Assembly: GCA_937873455.1 (NCBI GenBank)
Contig: CALMYG010000121.1
Coordinates: 1 to 49,338, forward strand
Direction of reading: 5' to 3'
From: an uncultured Verrucomicrobiota bacterium
GTDB taxonomy: Bacteria > Verrucomicrobiota > Kiritimatiellia > CAIVKH01
Length of the DNA: 49,338 bases
How positions within the stretch are numbered: the stretch's first letter is position 1; every line of letters starts with the position of its first letter. Shown here piece by piece: positions 16,356 to 25,025 of this stretch. Below the pieces are notes generated by a model, which saw nothing but the letters and a program-made list of their open reading frames with translations, made no database searches and was not told where the DNA came from. Position numbers and translations under genes: made by a program.

Positions 16356-18140
16356 ATGTCGGTGCGCCCGGTCAACCCACTACATTTGATAATCGCCCTC
16401 GCTTTCGGCGGCGCGAGTATGTTTTCCGTCTTCGCCCAGCCGGTAACGCTGGATATTCAGCCCCGGGTCATCCGCCTCAATGAATCGGCAACGCTTAAAT
16501 TGCAATTTACCAATTTGAACCCCGCGCAGGCTCCGGGTATTCCCGAACTTCCCGACTTTGCCATCCACTACACCGGGCAGGAGCAACACTTCCAATTCGT
16601 CAACGGCAACCAGGAACGACGGTTGAGCTTCAATTACCGGTTGGTCCCGCGGGCAACCGGAACATTCACCGTCGGTCCCTTTTCCATGGAGTTGCAAGGC
16701 GTCACCCATGAAATCGCCGCGGTGGAAGTTCAAGTATTGCCGCCGAGCGGCGGGGAATCGGAGTCGGACGGTCAAACCATCGATGATCTGGTATTCGCCC
16801 GGCTGCATGTACCGCGAACCGATATTTATCTCCAGGAACGCTTTGATGTTGAACTACACCTTTATCACCGGGGGGTGAATCTCGACCGGGGCATTCAATT
16901 GCAGAACCTGCCCGCCACCGGCTTGAATCTTGAGGATTTTCAGGAAATCGGCTCCATCCGTGAAGTGGTGAATCAGGAAATCTACGAGGTGAGACGGTTT
17001 CGCATGCGGGGAACCGCCATCACCGCCGGTACCTTTTCGCTGGAGCCGATGGTCCGGGTCAATGTTCTGGTGCGCCGCGAACGTCAACGCGACCCGTTTT
17101 TCGGAGACTTCGACTTTTTCTTCGGTCGGCAGGAGGTTCAGCCGTTGACGGTAGCCGCCCGCCCGGTGGCGGTCAGGATTCTTCCGCTCCCGGTCGAGGA
17201 CCGCCCCCCCGAGTTTAATGGAGCGGTTGGGCGCTTTGACATGGACATGGATATTCAACCCCGGGAAGTACAAGCCGGCGATCCCGTAACCCTGACCCTG
17301 CGCATTACCGGACAGGGCAATTTTGAGAACATTTCCATGCCCGCGCTTCAGTTTGGTGATGACTTCCGCCGGTATGATCCCAAACTGATTGCATCGGGGC
17401 GGGATCACAAGGTGTTTGAACAGGTGTTTATTCCCCGCAGCGATGCCATTCGGGAATTACCGGCGGTCCGCTTCTCGTATTTTGATCCCGAGGCCGCGGC
17501 ATTTAGAACCATTGAACGGGGCCCCTACCCGCTGGTGGTAAAACCCGGCGCGGCCACCGCCCCGATGATGGTTCAAGCCCCGGGAGGCATGTCACCACCG
17601 GACCGGGGCCCATTGGGCATCGACATTCTGGATGTGAAGCGCCAACCCGAAGCACTGCGTGTGTCGCATTCGCCATCGCAGACCTCGCTTGATGTTCCAA
17701 CCCATACCCTTCCCTTGCTGGCTTTGGTCATGTTGTTTTTATGGCAACAGCGGCGTGAGGCCGTCAATCGTGACCACACCCGTCGTCGCCGTATGCAGGC
17801 GCCTCGTTCCGCTCGGAAATCGCTGCGACGGGCCGAAACCGCCTTGAACAGCGCTGGCGACGGAACATTTCACCAAGCCCTCTGGCAGGCGCTCGCCGAT
17901 TATGTCGGCCATCGCGCCAACCTCGAGCCGGGGGAGGTTTCCCCGGCCCTGATTCTGCAGCTATGCCGCAAGGCTGGCATGAACGAAAACCAACTTCAGG
18001 ATCTGGATACCTTGATGCGGGAATGCGAAGAAGCCCGGTTTGCCTCATCCGGTGCGGGAGATGATCCGATTCGCCGGAAAGAGCAGCTTCAGCGCACGCA
18101 GGACATGTTGCGCACCATGGAAAAGGTTCGACTATCATGA
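16356..18140 (+). CDS. batD: BatD: large periplasmic oxygen-tolerance protein
   Basis: A 594-aa protein with a signal peptide (about 1-28, ending VFA). A beta-rich ectodomain with repeated Ig-like units follows, including QPVTLDIQPRVIRLNESATLKLQF and IQPREVQAGDPVTLTLRITGQGNFENISMP. The second is the hallmark BatD stretch before PALQFGDDFRRYDPK. A single transmembrane helix lies at about 449-463 (PLLALVMLFLW), followed by the basic RREAVNRDHTRRRRM. The cytoplasmic tail is helical and ends LRTMEKVRLS. Length and domain order match BatD. The stop overlaps batE by 4 bases. Upstream there is a one-base gap after the acidic TPR gene. Confidence 0.92.
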   Translation: MSVRPVNPLHLIIALAFGGASMFSVFAQPVTLDIQPRVIRLNESATLKLQFTNLNPAQAPGIPELPDFAIHYTGQEQHFQFVNGNQERRLSFNYRLVPRATGTFTVGPFSMELQGVTHEIAAVEVQVLPPSGGESESDGQTIDDLVFARLHVPRTDIYLQERFDVELHLYHRGVNLDRGIQLQNLPATGLNLEDFQEIGSIREVVNQEIYEVRRFRMRGTAITAGTFSLEPMVRVNVLVRRERQRDPFFGDFDFFFGRQEVQPLTVAARPVAVRILPLPVEDRPPEFNGAVGRFDMDMDIQPREVQAGDPVTLTLRITGQGNFENISMPALQFGDDFRRYDPKLIASGRDHKVFEQVFIPRSDAIRELPAVRFSYFDPEAAAFRTIERGPYPLVVKPGAATAPMMVQAPGGMSPPDRGPLGIDILDVKRQPEALRVSHSPSQTSLDVPTHTLPLLALVMLFLWQQRREAVNRDHTRRRRMQAPRSARKSLRRAETALNSAGDGTFHQALWQALADYVGHRANLEPGEVSPALILQLCRKAGMNENQLQDLDTLMRECEEARFASSGAGDDPIRRKEQLQRTQDMLRTMEKVRLS

Positions 18141-18907
18141 AGCGGATGTTTGTCATTGCTGGCATCGCCACCGCTCTGGCCTCGGGTTCCATGCGCCTGT
18201 TCGCCGAATCCACGACAGTAGAGGAACATTGGTTAGCCGCCCATGCCGCCTACGATCGCGGCGACCACGCGGAAGCGTTGCAACACTATCGGGCGATTCA
18301 GGCAGCGGGCATCGATAACGCCGCGATCTGGTACAACCTTGCGAATACCCATTTCCGGGCCGGGCGGATCGGGGATGCGGTCCTGCATTACCGACGCGCC
18401 TGGTATTTATCGCCGCGCGATCCCGACACTGCGGCCAATCTTGAGTTGGCACAACAACGGGTCGGCGCCGTTTCCCCCGTTCCCCGATTAATCGACCGTG
18501 CGGCCCAGGAATTGAGTCATGCCGAATGGACCACGTTGTTTCGTTTCGCCTATTGGTTGGCCATCCTGGCGGGGGCGGTCGCCTTGACCGTACCCCGCTC
18601 GCGACGATTCACCAAACCGGTTGCCATCACCGCGGCAGGTACGGCTCTGCTCGCGTTGGGCGGTTGGGAATACTGGCGGAGGTGGCAACACCCGGGTGAA
18701 GCCGTGGTGATGGCCCCGAACGTAACCGCCATGTATGAACCCAGAGAGCAAGCCACGCCATTTTTCACCTTGCCGGAGGGGTCCATCATCCGTCTGGAGG
18801 ATCGGTTTGACGCCTGGACCAAGGTGCGGGCCGGCGGCAAGTCCGGCTGGATTCCCTCATCAAAAGTAAAACGAGTATATCCTTGGCAGCCGACATCAAA
18901 TGATTAA
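18137..18907 (+). CDS. batE: BatE: TPR, membrane helices and SH3-like domain
   Basis: A 256-aa protein with a signal peptide (about 1-23) and two TPR units (HWLAAHAAYDRGDHAEALQHY and AIWYNLANTHFRAGRIGDAVLHY with YLSPRDPDTAANLELA). Two membrane helices lie at about 137-153 and 162-176. The C-terminal SH3b-like domain (about 190-250) has VTAMYEPREQATPFFTLPEGS and WTKVRAGGKSGWIPSSKV. This order is the standard BatE layout. SH3b domains commonly bind peptidoglycan, so it may link the Bat complex to the cell wall (inference). The small two-helix gene starts 13 bases after it. Confidence 0.88.
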   Translation: MKRMFVIAGIATALASGSMRLFAESTTVEEHWLAAHAAYDRGDHAEALQHYRAIQAAGIDNAAIWYNLANTHFRAGRIGDAVLHYRRAWYLSPRDPDTAANLELAQQRVGAVSPVPRLIDRAAQELSHAEWTTLFRFAYWLAILAGAVALTVPRSRRFTKPVAITAAGTALLALGGWEYWRRWQHPGEAVVMAPNVTAMYEPREQATPFFTLPEGSIIRLEDRFDAWTKVRAGGKSGWIPSSKVKRVYPWQPTSND

Positions 18908-18920
18908 ACTGCCAAGTTGA

Positions 18921-19124
18921 ATGAAGACACCCAAACAAAGCAATTGGTTATGGTGGCTGGCCTTCTGGATAGCCGCCGGCGCGGTCGCCTTGATCGTATA
19001 CTTCAAGCAGGACGCGGGTATGATTAATGCCGATCAGCACATTAAAACCGTGATACTAATTGCCTCGGTGGCCATCGGCCTGTGCATTATTTCCGCCACG
19101 TCACAGTGGTGGATCAAGCGCTGA
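18921..19124 (+). CDS. small two-helix inner-membrane protein at the end of the Bat operon
   Basis: A 67-aa protein of unknown family. Two hydrophobic helices (about 9-27 and 42-59) are separated by a short loop with KQDAGMINADQH. The N-terminus MKTPKQ and the C-terminal WWIKR suggest both ends are cytoplasmic by the positive-inside rule. It starts 13 bases after batE in the same direction, so it is probably the last operon member. Whether it has a Bat-related role is unknown. It ends 22 bases before the stop of the convergent phosphatase gene. Confidence 0.72.
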   Translation: MKTPKQSNWLWWLAFWIAAGAVALIVYFKQDAGMINADQHIKTVILIASVAIGLCIISATSQWWIKR

Positions 19125-19146
19125 CGGCGCCCGGCGGGGCGATGGA

Positions 19147-20022
19147 TTAGCGAAACGCCCGTCCCGTCGAACGCGGGGACCCCGCCCCCAGACGACGCAA
19201 TACCGTCCGCCACCATCGCGATAGCCACGATGGTGAACGTCCGGGATGCCGTTCATTTACCTCGTCAACGCGAATCAGCAGAATGGTAATATTGTCTCGC
19301 CCGCCAGCCTGATTGGCTTCCTTCACCAACTCGGATACCGTGCGTTCCAGATCATGATGCCCATGATGCTCCAGCAATTCGGCGATCCGGCGGTCGTACA
19401 ACATGGCGGTCAACCCATCCGTGCACAACATAAACAAGTCGCCCGAACGCACGTCGACCGGTGTTTCATCCAGATCCACAAAGGGGCGCACGCCCACCGC
19501 CCGGGTGATAATGGTTCGCATTCCGTAGGCCCAAGCCTCATCGCTCGGCCAACCCGCCTCCTCGGCCACGGTGTGGTCGCGGGTCAGACGGCGCAAACGG
19601 CCTTCGCGAAATACATACGCCCGGCTGTCTCCGGCATGGAGGATGGCCGCCCGACCGGGATCTTCCAGATCAAAGATCATGGTCACCGCCGTGGTGCCGG
19701 ATTGGCGGTATCCGTTGGCGATTCCGTTTTGATGGATCGAATGGCAGGCGCGGTTCATCGCCTCCCGCACCAAGGCCTTGCGCGAAGCGAGCGAATGATG
19801 ATTGCCGGACGCTTCCGCGCGGGCAAAGGTATCCAACAAGGAAAGCACGGTGGCTTCGCTGGCCTCATGGCCGACATCGCCCCCGCCGATGCCATCGGCC
19901 ACGCAAAATACTCCGGCCGAGGGAAGGCGGATAATGGCATCTTCGTTGCGGGTGCGAATGCGTCCCTGATCCGTCAATTCGGCGGTAGCCAAATGGGAAA
20001 ATGCCGTAGTGCTGCTCCTCAT
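19147..20022 (-). CDS. PP2C-type serine/threonine protein phosphatase
   Basis: A 291-aa PPM/PP2C phosphatase with the metal-binding motifs in order: LTDQGRIRTRNED (residues 16-28), FCVADGIGGGDVGHEASE (the DGxGG core), HAGDSRAYVFREGRLRRLTRDH, LCTDGLT, and GGRDNITILLIRV. All aspartates that bind the catalytic Mn/Mg ions are present. The tail is basic and not membrane-spanning. Such enzymes reverse Hanks-type kinase phosphorylation, but no kinase is in this window. The ATG at 20022 lacks a good Shine-Dalgarno sequence. It is divergent from recD2 and convergent with the Bat operon. Confidence 0.92.
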   Translation of the reverse strand: MRSSTTAFSHLATAELTDQGRIRTRNEDAIIRLPSAGVFCVADGIGGGDVGHEASEATVLSLLDTFARAEASGNHHSLASRKALVREAMNRACHSIHQNGIANGYRQSGTTAVTMIFDLEDPGRAAILHAGDSRAYVFREGRLRRLTRDHTVAEEAGWPSDEAWAYGMRTIITRAVGVRPFVDLDETPVDVRSGDLFMLCTDGLTAMLYDRRIAELLEHHGHHDLERTVSELVKEANQAGGRDNITILLIRVDEVNERHPGRSPSWLSRWWRTVLRRLGAGSPRSTGRAFR

Positions 20023-20101
20023 GGACGATGAGTATGCCGCAAGACGCCACGCTTGAAAATCACAAATTGTTCCGAGCTCGTTGACCTGCTACCTTAGGGC
20101 A

Positions 20102-22342
20102 ATGCCGGAATCATCGTCCCAACCAGCAACCGGAACGGCGCAACTCATTCGAGGCGCCGTGGACCGGGTCACCTTTCACAACGAGGAAACCGGCTTTTGC
20201 GTCCTGCGGGTGGCAATCGCCGGGCGCAAAACGCCGGTCACGGTGGTCGGTCAAATCGCCAACATCGTGCCTGGTGAAGACATCGTTGCCGAGGGAGGAT
20301 GGATCACCGACCGCCAGCACGGACGTCAATTCAAGGCCGAATCCTTGAAAAGCACGCCGCCCCATTCGATCGAGGGCATCGAAAAATTCCTGGGCTCCGG
20401 CATGATCAAGGGCATCGGCCCGGTGTACGCCGCCAAACTGGTGAGCCACTTTGGCAAAGATATCTTCTCCATTATTGAAAAGGAATCGTCGCGTCTCGAG
20501 GAAGTGGAAGGTATCGGTCGCACCCGGCGGCAAAGCATCAAGGACAGTTGGAACGAAGCCCGGGAGATCAGAACGATCATGGCCTTTCTCATGGCCAACG
20601 GCATCAGCACCGCACGGGCGTTCCGCATCTACAAACGCTATGGCGACCAAGCCATCCCCGCCGTGAAACGCGACCCCTACTGCCTGGCCCGTGACATCAA
20701 GGGCATCGGCTTCAAAAGCGCCGACCAAATTGCCATGAAAATGGGCATACCGGCCGACAGCGATCTACGCGCCCGGGCCGGTATCGAACATGTCCTGCTC
20801 GAAAGCACCACCGCCGGCCATTGCGCTTGCCCGCTTGACCGCTTGATCACGCAAGCCGCGGAAATCCTGAACATCGACATACCGATCATTGAAGCCGCCA
20901 TCGCCCATGGTTTGGCCGAACGCCGTTTGGTGCGCGATGAAATTACCGGCGAAACGCTCATCTACCTTTCCGTGCTCCATGAGAATGAAACCGGACTGGC
21001 CCGCACCCTGGTGAAACTCCGGAACGGCCCCTACCCCAGCCCGCCCATTGATATCGAGCGGGCGATTGCCTGGGCGGAGGGCCGCATTGGCTTTTCCCTG
21101 GCCCCGGCCCAACGCGAAGCTGTAGCCGGGGCCCTTCGCCACAAGGTCAGCATTATTACCGGTGGACCCGGCGTCGGGAAAACCACCTTGGTCCAAGCGG
21201 TGATTCAAATCCTGCGGGCCAAGAAAGTTGTTGTCCACTGTTGCGCTCCAACCGGCCGGGCTGCCAAACGGTTATCCGAAACCACCGGCCTGGAGGCCAA
21301 AACCATTCACCGGATGCTGGAGTTCGAACCGGGAAGCGGCCGCTTTCACTTTGACGTGAGCCGCCCGCTGGAAGGCGACGTGTTTATTGTCGATGAATCC
21401 AGCATGCTGGATTTGCCCCTGGCGTACGCTCTTATCAAGGCCTTGCCGCGCCATGCCGCGTTGGTGCTGGTCGGCGATGTGGATCAGTTGCCCTCGGTGG
21501 GACCGGGCTCGGTGCTCAAGGACATCATCGACAGCCGCGGATTTCCGGTAACCCATCTCAACGAGATATTCCGCCAGACCGGCGGCAGCTCGATCGTCGT
21601 GAATGCCCATGCGGTCAACCGGGGACAAGCGCCGGTCTCCGGCGCTCCGGGTTCCGGTTCGGATTTTTTCATCATGGCCGAGGAGGACCCGGATCGGGCG
21701 GTGGATACCATCCTTCGCCTGGTCAGTCGGCACATCCCGTCACGCTTCAACGCGCACCCCATCCGCGACATCCAGGTACTCGCCCCCATGCAGCGCGGTG
21801 CGCTTGGCGCGCGCAACCTGAATGCCCGGCTTCAGGAAACGTTGAATCCCGACGGCGAAAGCCTCGAACGTTTCGGAACGGTGTTCCGCGAGCGCGACAA
21901 GGTTATGCAGTTGGAAAACGACTACGACAAAGAAGTATTCAACGGGGATGTCGGCTTCATCCACCGGATCGAACGCGAGGATCAACGGTTGGTGGTGCGG
22001 TTCGGCGACCGGTTTGTCCGGTACGACTTCAATGAACTGGATGAAATTGCTCCGGCCTATGCGATCACCGTGCATAAAAGCCAGGGAAGCGAGTATCCGT
22101 GCGTGGTCATTCCCCTGCACACCCAGCATTTCATGATGTTGCAGCGAAACCTGCTGTACACCGCGATCACGCGCGGAAGAAAAATGGTTATTCTGGTCGG
22201 ATCGCCCAAAGCCATCGCCATGGCGGTTCGCCGACAGGACGTACACCAGCGTTGCACCGCCCTACGCGCGCGTCTTCAGGCCGAGACCGCCGGTTCATCC
22301 CTGGAAAATAAAAAACTTCCGGCAGACAAAGTTGATCAATAA
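20102..22342 (+). CDS. recD2: RecD2-type ATP-dependent 5'-3' DNA helicase
   Basis: A 746-aa helicase of superfamily 1B. The N-terminal OB-like domain (RGAVDRVTFHNEETGFCVLRV) and helix-hairpin-helix repeats (KGIGPVYAAKLV, VEGIGRTRRQSI, IKGIGFKSADQIA) are the RecD2 hallmark absent from RecBCD RecD. The helicase core has Walker A GGPGVGKT (from about 354), VDESSMLDLPL (motif II), GDVDQLPSVGPG (III), NEIFRQ, and C-terminal TVHKSQGSEYP and YTAITRGRK (V and VI). I prefer the ATG at 20102. The frame opens back to a TTG at 20081. Its last 48 bases overlap the convergent gtrA-like gene. Confidence 0.93.
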   Translation: MPESSSQPATGTAQLIRGAVDRVTFHNEETGFCVLRVAIAGRKTPVTVVGQIANIVPGEDIVAEGGWITDRQHGRQFKAESLKSTPPHSIEGIEKFLGSGMIKGIGPVYAAKLVSHFGKDIFSIIEKESSRLEEVEGIGRTRRQSIKDSWNEAREIRTIMAFLMANGISTARAFRIYKRYGDQAIPAVKRDPYCLARDIKGIGFKSADQIAMKMGIPADSDLRARAGIEHVLLESTTAGHCACPLDRLITQAAEILNIDIPIIEAAIAHGLAERRLVRDEITGETLIYLSVLHENETGLARTLVKLRNGPYPSPPIDIERAIAWAEGRIGFSLAPAQREAVAGALRHKVSIITGGPGVGKTTLVQAVIQILRAKKVVVHCCAPTGRAAKRLSETTGLEAKTIHRMLEFEPGSGRFHFDVSRPLEGDVFIVDESSMLDLPLAYALIKALPRHAALVLVGDVDQLPSVGPGSVLKDIIDSRGFPVTHLNEIFRQTGGSSIVVNAHAVNRGQAPVSGAPGSGSDFFIMAEEDPDRAVDTILRLVSRHIPSRFNAHPIRDIQVLAPMQRGALGARNLNARLQETLNPDGESLERFGTVFRERDKVMQLENDYDKEVFNGDVGFIHRIEREDQRLVVRFGDRFVRYDFNELDEIAPAYAITVHKSQGSEYPCVVIPLHTQHFMMLQRNLLYTAITRGRKMVILVGSPKAIAMAVRRQDVHQRCTALRARLQAETAGSSLENKKLPADKVDQ

Positions 22343-22792
22343 CGCGGCCATGATTTTACTGAGATAGGAAAACGACGTGCTCACGTGAAACCACTTGATC
22401 ATGACCCATCCGATGGCCGTGCCGATAAATATGCTGATGCCTGAAACCGCGTAAAATAACAGCACTTCCCAATACCAGGCATGCCGTCCCGGTTCAAACA
22501 CCCAATAAATGTTGATCAGGTATGCCGTCAGGTTGGAGAATATAAAGGCGATCAAGGTGATGGCGATAAAGCGCGAGGAACGCTCGGCCTCGGTTACGGC
22601 TTTAACCGTAAGGCCAAGCCGGACCACCCCCGGATCGTCATCCCGCAGGGCTGGCAGCAACTTCCAAGCCACCAGGTAAAACACCAGGATGTCGACGCTG
22701 GTGGCAATTCCCCCGCCAATCGCATACTTGATGAACTGCACCAGGGGACCGGATTCCCGTTGCAGGAATTGTTGCAGCAGATCTTCCACCAC
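22295..22792 (-). CDS. GtrA-like polytopic membrane protein
   Basis: A 165-aa protein with four predicted membrane helices. The GtrA family pattern is visible: FIKYAIGGGIATSVDILVFY in the first helix, the loop YLINIYWVFEPGRH, and the ending LLINFVCRKFFIFQG. GtrA proteins are thought to help flip or use polyprenyl-linked sugars in cell-surface polysaccharide synthesis. The middle loop (about 48-72) is longer and more charged than in minimal GtrA proteins. The GTG start is 5 bases after the greA stop, so the two are one transcription unit. The 3' end overlaps recD2 by 48 bases on the other strand. Confidence 0.85.
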   Translation of the reverse strand: MVEDLLQQFLQRESGPLVQFIKYAIGGGIATSVDILVFYLVAWKLLPALRDDDPGVVRLGLTVKAVTEAERSSRFIAITLIAFIFSNLTAYLINIYWVFEPGRHAWYWEVLLFYAVSGISIFIGTAIGWVMIKWFHVSTSFSYLSKIMAALLINFVCRKFFIFQG

Positions 22793-22797
22793 CGGCT

Positions 22798-24942
22798 CTA
22801 CTTCCGCTCAATCCACTGCCGGATCGCATCAGGCAGCGGCTTGACCGCGGTGACAACGCAGGTCGCCTCGCCATGCTCGGTCGGAATCATCAGCGAATCT
22901 CCGGGCACATGGCCGGCCAGTACCTGGGACATACGCGAGTTGCTGGAGATAATGTGCAAGGTGGGGTCGCTATCCCATTCACCCAGCAGGAAGAACTCCT
23001 CGGTACGCCCGTCCCCATAACGGACTTCGACCGCCGTGGCCGGACCGGCCTTGTCAGTCGGCATATCTTTGAAGTCAGTCGGCGTGACCGTCGCCAATTG
23101 CGAGGCGATTTCATCGCGACGCCGGAACAAAAGGGCCTGGGCATCTTTGGCCGCCTTGTACTCGAAATTTTCGCGAAGGTCGCCATATTCGCGGGCCAGG
23201 GCAATATCCTTGGCCACTTTGGGAATCTCCACATTGACAATGCGCTGAAGCTGTTCCTTGCGCTCCTCGTAACTGCGGATGGAAGTCAGCGGTCCCTTCG
23301 GCTTGGATGCTTCCTGACGGCCCGCGCTGGCCATCAGGGCTTCCAGTTCGGGATACAGCTTGACCATCGTCGCCAACTGCGACTGTTTGTCGAGTACCGC
23401 CCAGCCGCCGGAATTTTTAACCCGCATGACGAGGGTTTCACGATGCACGGCGTCAAGTTGGGCCATCGCCGACTTCATCCAATCGGACTTTGCCCACCGC
23501 TCTTTCAACTGGTTTTGGGCCTTGAGTTGGTCGCCGGAATAATTATTCTCCAGCTCATCGATCATGAAATGCAGGATTTGATTCATCGGGCCCAGATTCC
23601 AGGCCCCCACCTTGTCCATGAAACGGGATAACCAGCTCAACACCTCAATACCAGGTTCACGGGTATCAACGGCCGCGCGAAACCGGTCCGCAACATCCCG
23701 TTCTTTCCCTTTCTCAAACAAATAAGCGATGGCTTCGGCCATGGAACCAACATCCATGCGCAAGAGTCGACCGGTAAGCAACCGATCCAGGCGTTCCTGA
23801 TCGTGTTCACCCAGATAACGCAGGAACAGCGCGGAGTGTTTGGCGGGAAGTTTTTTCAACGTTTCCATGAACACGTCCGGATCAAAGAAACGCTCCAATG
23901 CGGCCAACTCAGGCTTGGATTCATCATCGATCCCGAGCGATTGCGCGGCCATTTTCGCCCGTACCAGAATCGTGGGTTGCCGCGGCCAGGCGCCTTTCAC
24001 CACAAACGCCAGCCGATCCTGAAGAACCTCGCGTTGTTGCGGGGTCAGACCGCCGGCGCCGACTTCTCCGGCCAACTCCTCGAAGCGCCGGACCAGCGTG
24101 TCCAGATTGCGTTCACCGGCGAGCCCGTTTAATTCGTGGTCAATCGCCCCTTCCTGGGCGGTTTCGATCAGCCGTATCGGCTCCTTGCGGTTGGAGGGAA
24201 CCTGCACCGACTTGTCGCTCTTCAAATCTTTGCGTGCGCGCTCCCAGAAGCCCTTCCACTCCTTCTCCGTGACAATTTCGGGGGATATTTTTTCCTGAAG
24301 TTGAACCACGTTGAGCGGGCCAAACGACCGGATGGCCAGCTTCACCACATCTCCGGCTTTTTGCTTTACCAGGTCATTGAGTTCATTGGTTTTCTGGTGC
24401 CGCCAATACAGGATATGCGTTTCGTCCAGCAACAAAAGTGTTTCCGCGGCATAAGAAAGCGCGAGCTGATGCCCGCGCTTTCGTCGAAAGTCGACGTCAA
24501 CCCGTTTGTAGAAATAGTCGATCTTGCCGATGACCCCGGTACCCCAGGTCTTGTCGTAACAGATGGCGCCCTCTTTCAGGCGCCGCAACAACTGCAGCCG
24601 ACGAAATGCCTCATGGGGGGCGATCCCGGTGTCAAAGCCGGCTTGTTCGATCAGCGCTTTTTGCTCCCATTCGCCGCCGATCACCTGGGCGGCTTTTTGC
24701 GACCAGGTGGCGCCGCCTTTCAAATCCGCGCCGTGCAGCGCCCGCACTTCCAACAAGGCCAGAACGCCATCCGGCGCCGCGCTTTCCCGGGCCTTCCCTT
24801 CGGCGAGTTCCACCAGGGTGTCCGCCGTTTCCGATTGCCCGCCGGCGTACAACGCGCGAAGCCCGGCGGCAATCTGGTTCCAATCCGCATCGGCCCGGGT
24901 AAGGGCATCCTGAATAAGTTCTTCGGTCAGTACATTCGCCAT
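22798..24942 (-). CDS. greA: long-form transcription elongation factor GreA with large N-terminal extension
   Basis: This 714-aa protein has a normal GreA at its C-terminus (about 560-714). The coiled-coil tip motif GDLRENFEYKAAK (about 584-596) carries the acidic residues that direct transcript cleavage by backtracked RNA polymerase. The FKBP-like domain then ends at CVVTAVKPL. The first 550 residues are helical-repeat-like, except for a small barrel at about 131-151 (WGTGVIGKIDYFYKRVDVDF) like a CarD/Tudor/KOW module. Ordinary GreA has about 160 residues. Chlamydial GreA is similarly long, so this is a known PVC form rather than a local fusion. AGGAGAT lies 8 bases before the ATG. Confidence 0.88.
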   Translation of the reverse strand: MANVLTEELIQDALTRADADWNQIAAGLRALYAGGQSETADTLVELAEGKARESAAPDGVLALLEVRALHGADLKGGATWSQKAAQVIGGEWEQKALIEQAGFDTGIAPHEAFRRLQLLRRLKEGAICYDKTWGTGVIGKIDYFYKRVDVDFRRKRGHQLALSYAAETLLLLDETHILYWRHQKTNELNDLVKQKAGDVVKLAIRSFGPLNVVQLQEKISPEIVTEKEWKGFWERARKDLKSDKSVQVPSNRKEPIRLIETAQEGAIDHELNGLAGERNLDTLVRRFEELAGEVGAGGLTPQQREVLQDRLAFVVKGAWPRQPTILVRAKMAAQSLGIDDESKPELAALERFFDPDVFMETLKKLPAKHSALFLRYLGEHDQERLDRLLTGRLLRMDVGSMAEAIAYLFEKGKERDVADRFRAAVDTREPGIEVLSWLSRFMDKVGAWNLGPMNQILHFMIDELENNYSGDQLKAQNQLKERWAKSDWMKSAMAQLDAVHRETLVMRVKNSGGWAVLDKQSQLATMVKLYPELEALMASAGRQEASKPKGPLTSIRSYEERKEQLQRIVNVEIPKVAKDIALAREYGDLRENFEYKAAKDAQALLFRRRDEIASQLATVTPTDFKDMPTDKAGPATAVEVRYGDGRTEEFFLLGEWDSDPTLHIISSNSRMSQVLAGHVPGDSLMIPTEHGEATCVVTAVKPLPDAIRQWIERK

Positions 24943-25025
24943 AACGCAGGATCTCCTGAAACAAAAGGCACTCTTCCTACGTTAAATCCGGGGCTGAGAC
25001 AAGCTTTTGATACTGCGGGCTTGTC

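Noticed and set aside
10125..19124. Methanol dehydrogenase (mox) cluster
   Set aside because: No dehydrogenase or cytochrome genes; BatA, BatB, BatD and BatE identify a Bat operon.
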